This document shows, one piece after another, positions 58,053 to 64,000 of a stretch of DNA of 64,000 nucleotides. The position numbers were made by a program, and so were the translations under genes. Under the pieces are notes generated by a model that saw nothing but the letters and a program-made list of their open reading frames with translations, ran no database searches and was not told where the DNA came from. Positions within the stretch are counted from its first letter, which is position 1. Each line of letters begins with the position of its first letter. This DNA is from IDS-8 sp040902105 (lineage in GTDB: Bacteria; Pseudomonadota; Gammaproteobacteria; Steroidobacterales; Woeseiaceae): positions 71,802-135,801 of the forward strand of contig JBBDXW010000033.1 in NCBI GenBank assembly GCA_040902105.1, read 5' to 3'.

Positions 58053-60737
58053 ATGAACCTGCTGTTGTACCGCAATCGGTATCGATCCCCGCGTGTCCGG
58101 GCGCAGGGCATTCAGTTGCCCGCAGCACTGGTGCTGATTTCGTTCGTTATCGCCGGCTGCGGCGGTAGCGGGGACGGCGTCAGCATTGGCAGCGGGCAGG
58201 ACCAGGATCCTGTTGTCGTCGATTTCCCGATCGCTTACATAAAAGCGCCGCTGCTGCTCGATGACCAGGGCGAGATCGTGCAGCCGGATGTCCGTGAGCT
58301 GATCACGTTCAATATCGGCGCGGATCTCTATTTCCGCGACCGCGCGTCACCGAGTGCGCTGGATATCAACATTACGGAACAGGTTTTAGGCGAATTGGGC
58401 GACGTGCGAGATGTCGAGATCTCCTATGACGGCAGCGGCCTGCTGTTCGCCATGCGCGGCCCGGCTATCGAGAACCTTGCGCTGGACGACGACGACCAGC
58501 CAACCTGGAACATCTGGGAGTACGTGTTTGAAACGGGCCAATTGCGCCGTGTGATCGCGTCCGACCTGACGGCGGAGATCGGCCACGACGTAGCGCCGCA
58601 CTACCTGCCCGACGGACGCATCATTTTCTCGTCCACGCGGCAGTTGCGATCAAGCGCTGTGTTGCTCGACGAAGGCAAACCGCAGTTCTCGGCACTGGAC
58701 GAAGACCAGAATGAGATGGCGTTCGTGCTTCATGTCATGAATGCGGATGGCACCAACATCGAGCAGGTGTCGTATAACCAGAGTCACGATTTCGATCCAT
58801 CCGTCATGTCGAACGGGCAGATCGCTTTCAGCCGCTGGGACCACGCGGGAGTCAATGACTCCGTCAATCTTTATCGCATGAACCCGGATGGCTCCAGTCT
58901 CGAGTTGCTGTACGGCCAGAACAGTCACGACACCGGCACCAACGGCGGCACCGTTCAGTTCATGCAGCCGAGGGAACTGGAAGACGGGCGCATCATGTCC
59001 CTCGTACGGCCTTACTCCGACACGGATGCCGGCGGCGACATAATCGTCATCGATACGCCCGTGTACGTCGAAAACAGTCAGGCAAACAAAGACAACGCCG
59101 GCATGACCGGGCCGGCCCAGGAATCCGCGACCGTAAACGAGGTGTCGACGCTGCCGGATTCAACGTCGCCAGGCGGACGATTCCGTTCCGTATTTCCGAT
59201 CCAGGACGGCACCGGCCGGCTGATCTTGAGTTGGAGCCAGTGCCGCGTGATCGAAGACCTGCTCAACGTGCCGTGCACCGATGAGCGGCTGGCGGACCCG
59301 CTGGTCGAAGCTGCGCCGCCGATTTACGGCATCTGGATTTACGATCCGCGCGATGACACGCAGCTGCCGGTCGTGCCGCCGGAAGAAGGATTCATCTTTA
59401 CCGAAGCGGTGTCAGCCGATCCGCGGCCCACGCCTCCTGTCATCCTCGACAGCGAAAACCTGTATGCGGCCGATCCCGACCTCGTTGCCGAGAGTGCCGG
59501 GGTTATCAGTATTCGCAGTGTTTACGATCTCGACGGCGGCGCGACTGTGAACATCGAGGCGCTCGCCGATCCGGCGCAAACCACCGCCGACCAGCGCCCC
59601 GCAAGATTCCTGCGCGTAGTCAAAGCCGTGTCGCTTCCCGACGAGGACGTTGTCGACCTCGACAATACGGCATTCGGAGTCAGCACCCAGCAGGGCATGA
59701 AAGAGATCGTTGGTTACGCGCCGATCGAACCCGACGGCTCGGTGATGTTAAAAGTGCCGGCGAACGTCGCGCTCGCCGTCAGCGTGCTTGATGCAAGCGG
59801 TCGCCGTATCTCGCCGCGGCACCAGAACTGGATGCAGCTGCGGCCGGGACAATTGCTCGAGTGCAACGGCTGCCACGTCGCGCAAAGCGGCGTATCGCAC
59901 GGCCGCGGCGATGCGTTCGAGTCCGCCTGGGCGGGCGCAGAGATGGCGGGCGTCGAATTCCCGAATACCGACCCGGTGCTATTCGTCGGCGAGGTCGGGG
60001 AAACGATGGCCGAGGTGCGTGCCCGCATATCCTGCGGTGCGACAAATTGTTCGTCGCTCGAACCTTCAGTCAACCTTGTGTACGAGGATGTGTGGACCGA
60101 CGAAGTGGCCGCCGGCCGGCTGAAAGATCCCGGCTTTGACTATTCCTATGCCGATTTGACGACGGCGCCGCCGACCAGTCTCAATTGCATGCAGCAATGG
60201 AGTGCCAGTTGCCGCATCGTGATCAACTATGAGACGCACATACATCCCCTGTGGGCCGCGCCGCGTCCCGTCCTGGACGACATGGGGAATCCGGTACTGG
60301 ACGGCAACGGCATGCCGGTGACGAACGATTGTGTCAATTGCCACAGTCCCATCGACGACCAGGCAGCGGCGCGCGTGCCGGCGGGTCAACTAGACCTGTC
60401 GGACGGCCTGTCGCCGGATGAGCCGGATCATTTCAATTCGTACCGGGAGCTTCTGGCTGCCGACAACGAACAATTTCTTGATATGGGCGCCCTGCAGGAT
60501 GTGCTGGTACAGGTGGGTACGGATCCCGACACCGGCGATCCGATATTTGCCACTGTGACCGTTAATCCGTCAATGAGCGTGGCGGGCGCCAATACCTCGG
60601 GTCGATTCTTCGATCGATTCGATGCAGGACAAAGTCACGATGCGTACCTGTCTCTCGCGGAGAAACGCCTGATTGCGGAATGGCTGGATGTCGGAGCTCA
60701 ATACTATAACAATCCATTCGACGTCCCTCCCAACTAG
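58053..60737 (+). CDS. HzsA-related c-haem lipoprotein
   Basis: 894 residues with lipobox VIAGC (Cys36). Residues about 80-450 carry TolB-like propeller repeats (YDGSGLLFAMRG, YLPDGRIIFSSTRQ, VMSNGQIAFSRWD, LEDGRIMSLVRP). Haem sites LECNGCHVA (604-608) and NDCVNCHS (760-764). This organisation is that of proteins annotated as HzsA-related, named after the hydrazine synthase alpha subunit; hydrazine chemistry is not implied. It would lie on the outer or inner membrane facing the periplasm. It starts the rightward set with SH3, beta-barrel, DUF4266 and DUF3570 genes. Confidence 0.82.
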   Translation: MNLLLYRNRYRSPRVRAQGIQLPAALVLISFVIAGCGGSGDGVSIGSGQDQDPVVVDFPIAYIKAPLLLDDQGEIVQPDVRELITFNIGADLYFRDRASPSALDINITEQVLGELGDVRDVEISYDGSGLLFAMRGPAIENLALDDDDQPTWNIWEYVFETGQLRRVIASDLTAEIGHDVAPHYLPDGRIIFSSTRQLRSSAVLLDEGKPQFSALDEDQNEMAFVLHVMNADGTNIEQVSYNQSHDFDPSVMSNGQIAFSRWDHAGVNDSVNLYRMNPDGSSLELLYGQNSHDTGTNGGTVQFMQPRELEDGRIMSLVRPYSDTDAGGDIIVIDTPVYVENSQANKDNAGMTGPAQESATVNEVSTLPDSTSPGGRFRSVFPIQDGTGRLILSWSQCRVIEDLLNVPCTDERLADPLVEAAPPIYGIWIYDPRDDTQLPVVPPEEGFIFTEAVSADPRPTPPVILDSENLYAADPDLVAESAGVISIRSVYDLDGGATVNIEALADPAQTTADQRPARFLRVVKAVSLPDEDVVDLDNTAFGVSTQQGMKEIVGYAPIEPDGSVMLKVPANVALAVSVLDASGRRISPRHQNWMQLRPGQLLECNGCHVAQSGVSHGRGDAFESAWAGAEMAGVEFPNTDPVLFVGEVGETMAEVRARISCGATNCSSLEPSVNLVYEDVWTDEVAAGRLKDPGFDYSYADLTTAPPTSLNCMQQWSASCRIVINYETHIHPLWAAPRPVLDDMGNPVLDGNGMPVTNDCVNCHSPIDDQAAARVPAGQLDLSDGLSPDEPDHFNSYRELLAADNEQFLDMGALQDVLVQVGTDPDTGDPIFATVTVNPSMSVAGANTSGRFFDRFDAGQSHDAYLSLAEKRLIAEWLDVGAQYYNNPFDVPPN

Positions 60738-61482
60738 GCCAAAGACGCTGGCGGTCCTGCTCTTGCTGTTGAGCCAGGCCGTTACCGCAGGCATAGCTTG
60801 GGCCGCCGACGAATTCCATACCGTCTCGGTAGCGGATCCCTATGTGGAGATGCACACCGGGCCCGGCCGCGGCTATCCGAAATTTCACGTGGTCGAGCGC
60901 GGCGAAACCGTCGCGATCATAAAGCGGCGCACCGACTGGTTCCTCGTGCGCGATGCGCACGGTACGGAAGGGTGGGTCGACCGGGCGCAGATGGAACTGA
61001 CGTTGCAGCCTGACGGACAGAACATCGAATTCGCCGAAGGCAGCCAACAGGATTTTACCGACTCCCGCTGGGAAGGCGGCGTTCTGGCCGGCGATTTCGG
61101 CGGCGCGAACATCATTTCGGTCTACACCGGCTACTCGCTCAACCCGAATGTCGCGCTGGAGGTATGGGGTTCACAGATTTTAGGAAATTTTTCGAACGGC
61201 TGGATGGGCAGTGTTAACGTTGTCCACGAAACCTGGCCGGAGTGGCGCATTTCGCCGTTTTTCACGCTTGGTGCCGGAGCCATCCACACCAAGCCGAAAT
61301 CGACGATCGTGCAGGGCGAGGATCGCACCGATCAGGTCGCCAATGTCGGCGCCGGTCTGCGGATTTATGCAACAAGGCGCTTCATGCTCCGGGCAGAGTA
61401 CAAAAGCTATGTGGTATTCACGAGCCGTGACGACAACGAGGAAGTAGAAGAATGGAAAGTGGGTTTCGCGTTCTTTTTCTAG
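60688..61482 (+). CDS. SH3-domain plus outer-membrane beta-barrel protein
   Basis: 264 residues from ATG 60688, overlapping the previous gene by 50 bases. After a hydrophobic signal (AVLLLLLSQAVTAGIAWA) comes a bacterial SH3 domain (VEMHTGPGRGYPKFHVVERGE, then RRTDWFLVRDAHGTEGWV), a spacer and an eight-strand-like barrel (EGGVLAGDFGGANIISVYTGY to the terminal VGFAFFF). The terminal Phe fits BAM-dependent insertion. SH3 domains of this kind bind peptidoglycan or partner proteins. Confidence 0.8.
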   Translation: MSELNTITIHSTSLPTRPKTLAVLLLLLSQAVTAGIAWAADEFHTVSVADPYVEMHTGPGRGYPKFHVVERGETVAIIKRRTDWFLVRDAHGTEGWVDRAQMELTLQPDGQNIEFAEGSQQDFTDSRWEGGVLAGDFGGANIISVYTGYSLNPNVALEVWGSQILGNFSNGWMGSVNVVHETWPEWRISPFFTLGAGAIHTKPKSTIVQGEDRTDQVANVGAGLRIYATRRFMLRAEYKSYVVFTSRDDNEEVEEWKVGFAFFF

Positions 61483-62147
61483 TGCTGCTGCCGGTCGCGT
61501 TCACGCTGTACGGCTGCGCTGCGACAAAGAACCTGTTCGGCATGGGCGACGAGGGACCGCAGGCATTGCCGCCCGCGGAAGCGCCGTCACCCGAGCAGGT
61601 CATCGATCCGCAGGTCGAGCGCCGCGATATTCGCGAACCGCAGATCGATACGGAAGACTTCGAAGTCGGCGCCTTTGCCGGAATCATGAGCATAGAAGAC
61701 TTCGGTTCCGACCTGGTCTACGGCGCGCGTATTGCGTATCACATCACCGAGGGCTTTTTTGTCGAAGGGACAATCGGGCAATCCGAAGCCGGATTGACCA
61801 GTTTTGAGGAATTGAGCGGCGGTGCGCCGATTCTCTCCGACAGCGATCGGGAATTCACGTATTACAACCTGAGTCTCGGCTACAACCTCTTTCCCGGCGA
61901 AGTCTTCCTCGGCGAGGGGCGCGCATTCAACACCAGCCTGTACCTGATCGGTGGGCTCGGTTCGACGAAATTTGCCGCCGACGACCGCTTCACCGTCAAC
62001 GTCGGCGCCGGTTACCGCTTTCTGATTACCGATTCCATCGCGCTGCACCTGGACTTTCGGGATCACCTGTTCGACACGGATCTGCTGGGCACGGAGAAGA
62101 CCGTGCACAACATCGAAGCGCATGTCGGGATGACGCTGTTCTTCTGA
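61452..62147 (+). CDS. Outer-membrane beta-barrel lipoprotein
   Basis: 231 residues; the ATG lies 30 bases inside the previous gene. The signal ends in a lipobox-like TLYGC (Cys22). A Pro/Glu-rich linker leads to a barrel (DFEVGAFAGIMSIEDFG and FFVEGTIGQSEAGL to NIEAHVGMTLFF) with a terminal Phe. Resembles the barrel of the preceding gene, so they may be a pair from an old duplication. Function unknown. Confidence 0.75.
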   Translation: MESGFRVLFLVLLPVAFTLYGCAATKNLFGMGDEGPQALPPAEAPSPEQVIDPQVERRDIREPQIDTEDFEVGAFAGIMSIEDFGSDLVYGARIAYHITEGFFVEGTIGQSEAGLTSFEELSGGAPILSDSDREFTYYNLSLGYNLFPGEVFLGEGRAFNTSLYLIGGLGSTKFAADDRFTVNVGAGYRFLITDSIALHLDFRDHLFDTDLLGTEKTVHNIEAHVGMTLFF

Positions 62148-62213
62148 GAAAGAGTTCACGGTCGCTGCTTGAATGCACCGCTAAGCTCACGGAATGACCG
62201 CTAAGGAATGGAT

Positions 62214-62450
62214 ATGAAGACACGCCGAATCTGCCAGTTTCTGCTGCCGGCCCTGGTTGCGAGCGGGCTTTCGGCCTGCGGCGGCATCGAGCCCTGGGTC
62301 AAGCCTTACGAGCGCGACCGCCTGGCCGACTCGATCATGTTCCTGGACGGCGACCCGGTGTCGTCCGCTTACATTCAGCACGTCTACGAGGCCCGGGAGG
62401 GCGCGCGGGGCGGCGAGGGTGCCGCCGGAGGCGGCTGCGGCTGCAACTGA
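62214..62450 (+). CDS. DUF4266 small lipoprotein with Cys-Gly-Cys tail
   Basis: 78 residues. ATG 62214 has AAGGA at the right distance (ATG 62208 lies directly on it). Lipobox SGLSAC. The DUF4266 core WVKPYERDRLADSIM is clear and is followed by SAYIQHVYEAREGARGG. The tail is glycine-rich and ends in GGGCGCN. DUF4266 genes usually precede DUF3570 genes, as here. The Cys tail could bind metal, haem or flavin, or be modified. The stop codon overlaps the DUF3570 start. Confidence 0.88.
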   Translation: MKTRRICQFLLPALVASGLSACGGIEPWVKPYERDRLADSIMFLDGDPVSSAYIQHVYEAREGARGGEGAAGGGCGCN

Positions 62451-63613
62451 TGCGCGGCTTCGATTCCGTCATGCGAAACAGAATCCCGTTCATCCGCGTG
62501 CTGGCCGGCTGCCTGCTGCTGGCTTCGAGTCATGCGGGCTTTGCCGGCGTCCTGCCCGAAGACCGTAGCGACATTCTTTATCATTTGTACGATGGCGGCG
62601 GCGTCGAGATCGACGGACCATCGGTGCTTGTGCGCAAACAGGTCGCAAAGAATGTCTCGGTCGTCGGCAACTACTACGTCGACATGGTGAGTTCCGCATC
62701 GATCGATGTGGTGACCACCGCGAGTCCCTACAGCGAGGAACGCAAACAGCATTCCCTGGGCATGGATTATCTGCACGGCAATACGACCATGAGCCTTGGA
62801 TACACGGGCAGCACCGAAAGTGACTTCGATGCGACGACCTACAACTTTTCGGTCAGCCAGGACATGTTCGGCGACCTGACGACATTGTCACTGAGTTACG
62901 CGCTGGGCGATGACGTTGTCGGACGATCTGACGATGAAACCTTTACCAGGGACAACACGCGCCAGCACTACGGTGTCGGGCTCACGCAGATATTGACGCG
63001 GAACCTGATTACAACCCTGAACTTCGAAACCATCACCGACGAAGGCTTCCTGAACAATCCTTATCGATCGGTACGCTACGCCGACGCCGGCAGCCCGCTG
63101 GGCTACAGCTACGAACCCGAACTTTATCCGCACACGCGCACGTCGAACGCTGTCGGCCTGCGCGCGCGCTACTACCTGCCTTACCGGGCGGCGGTGCAGG
63201 GAGAATACCGTTTCTTCACGGACACCTGGGACATCCAGTCGCATACGGCTTCTATTTCCTACATTCATCCGATGGACGACTGGACCTTCACGATCAAGTA
63301 TCGCTGGCACGACCAGACCGGCGCGCATTTCTTCCGCGATATGTTCTCGCGCTCCGAGGCGACGAATTTCCGCGGCCGGGACAAGGAATTGAGCCCGCTG
63401 ACCAGCCAGACGCTGAAGCTCGCAGCGAGTTATGAATTCCTGAGCGACGGCTGGCGCTTCATCGACCGGGGTACAGTGAATTTCTCGATAGACCTGTTGA
63501 CCGTCGACTACCACGAGTTTCGCGACCTGACCTCCGGCGCGCTGGTGGGCGAGGAGCCGTTCTATTCGCTCGACGCCGATGTCGTGCAGATGTTCTTTTC
63601 TTTCTGGTACTGA
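62450..63613 (+). CDS. DUF3570 outer-membrane protein
   Basis: 387 residues, start overlapping the DUF4266 stop codon (TGATG); ATG 62471 is an alternative. Signal peptide to about residue 32 (LLLASSHAGFAG). Then DILYHLYDGGGVEIDGPSVLVRK, typical of DUF3570, and a long series of beta strands ending in MFFSFWY. Probably a porin-like barrel. In other bacteria the DUF4266-DUF3570 pair is often joined by ApbE-type flavinyl transferase and thioredoxin genes; neither is within this window. Confidence 0.9.
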   Translation: MRGFDSVMRNRIPFIRVLAGCLLLASSHAGFAGVLPEDRSDILYHLYDGGGVEIDGPSVLVRKQVAKNVSVVGNYYVDMVSSASIDVVTTASPYSEERKQHSLGMDYLHGNTTMSLGYTGSTESDFDATTYNFSVSQDMFGDLTTLSLSYALGDDVVGRSDDETFTRDNTRQHYGVGLTQILTRNLITTLNFETITDEGFLNNPYRSVRYADAGSPLGYSYEPELYPHTRTSNAVGLRARYYLPYRAAVQGEYRFFTDTWDIQSHTASISYIHPMDDWTFTIKYRWHDQTGAHFFRDMFSRSEATNFRGRDKELSPLTSQTLKLAASYEFLSDGWRFIDRGTVNFSIDLLTVDYHEFRDLTSGALVGEEPFYSLDADVVQMFFSFWY

Positions 63614-63818
63614 GTAGCGGTTTTCCGCAGGGTCACCGCGTTTCCGCGGAAATTCCCCTGTTGGAGCCCCCATGCGGGCCATAACGACGTTACCGCGGAA
63701 TCATCTGAAACCGGCAAATGCCACCGGGTCCTTGCTCGGCCCGGCGAACCAGAATCTCGCTATTTCATCGAGAAACACAAATAATCAATAGATAAAACAG
63801 GGAGTTAAGGTTATACTG

Positions 63819-63834
63819 CTGTATATAACAACAG
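63819..63834 (+). promoter_or_regulatory. LexA-like box (SOS operator)
   Basis: CTGT-ATATAACA-ACAG matches the CTGT-N8-ACAG form of the enterobacterial/pseudomonad SOS box with an A/T-rich centre. It lies 24 bases before the GTG start of the next gene, within its promoter region (TATACT and TATAAC stretches). Confidence 0.65.
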
Positions 63835-63858
63835 GATTGTTAACAGGAGCAGACAGCC

Positions 63859-64000
63859 GTGGTCACGCAGCTGATTCACCCGAAATACGTCCGCAGTGCC
63901 GAACTCGGCCGCGAGATCACCGAACTCTGCGGCTACCTCTACGCGGCCACCTACCGACTGCTGGTGATGATCCGCGAGTTCGACCAGGACGGCCTGTGGC
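63859..64000 (+). CDS. DUF222/HNH endonuclease-like protein, N-terminal part
   Basis: GTG at 63859, nine bases after AGGAG. The 47 visible residues include HPKYVRSAELGREITELCGY and ATYRLLVMIREFDQDGLW. The pattern of helix plus LxxIREFD-x-GLW resembles the N-terminus of gammaproteobacterial DUF222 proteins, which usually end in an HNH nuclease domain. The rest lies beyond the right edge, so the nuclease part is inferred only. The LexA-like box upstream suggests DNA-damage induction. Confidence 0.6.
   Translation, partial: MVTQLIHPKYVRSAELGREITELCGYLYAATYRLLVMIREFDQDGLW

Noticed and set aside
63655..63681. TTGGAGCCCCCATGCGGGCC as REP
   Set aside because: Resembles the unit but lacks a complete hairpin and a partner.

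Overview
The window (about 60% GC) reads as a free-living, Gram-negative gammaproteobacterium. The leftward block dsbD, tlpA-like, aroQ, accB, accC, prmA, DUF3426, dusB, fis, purH, purD has nearly the gene order I remember from Pseudomonas. The FdxA ferredoxin, the FimT/PilV/PilW/PilX/PilY1/PilE cluster and MsrPQ also fit. A PEP-CTERM protein, a PL10-type pectate lyase, a PhoX phosphatase and a DUF1501/cytochrome block suggest a heterotrophic aquatic or sediment lineage (Woeseia-like is a guess; the sequence does not fix the genus).

Layout. 1-11.6 kb: leftward housekeeping genes (purine synthesis, tRNA dihydrouridylation and Fis, fatty-acid precursor synthesis, shikimate pathway, periplasmic disulfide reduction). 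11.9-14.1 kb: groES-groEL behind a CIRCE operator that overlaps promoter sequences. 14.2-20.1 kb: PEP-CTERM protein, small lipoprotein, FkbM methyltransferase, pectate lyase, hemerythrin, MsrQ/MsrP. 20.4-25.5 kb: DsbA-like protein, then a T-box leader with an isoleucine specifier in front of a type-2 ileS. 25.6-40.9 kb: mixed single genes (murI, an M49-like metallohydrolase, msrA-folE, an M23 peptidase, a TPR protein, a radical SAM protein, MscS, rhomboid, a metallo-beta-lactamase-fold protein, a fused beta-oxidation enzyme, ferredoxin). 41.1-48.1 kb: one operon for minor pilins, PilY1 and a PilE-type pilin. 48.2-63.6 kb: an accessory extracytoplasmic block with PhoX-like, methyltransferase, DUF1501-like, LamG/c-haem and c-haem proteins leftward, and HzsA-related c-haem lipoprotein, SH3/beta-barrel, beta-barrel lipoprotein, DUF4266 and DUF3570 rightward. 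The right edge holds the start of a DUF222/HNH-type gene behind a LexA-like box.

The most striking feature is the T-box/ileS unit. It has a complete stem I with an ATC specifier, the conserved T-box core, a UGGU bulge that fits tRNA-Ile, and a terminator. T-boxes are classically Gram-positive, so this looks like a laterally acquired regulator plus enzyme. The enzyme also carries an altered HIGH motif (GIHH). The second candidate system is the haem-protein/DUF4266/DUF3570 block, whose function I cannot name.

Five intergenic REP pairs with nearly identical 25-base arms, plus three unrelated long inverted repeats, mark gene boundaries. I see no tRNA, rRNA, CRISPR array, prophage or intact insertion sequence.
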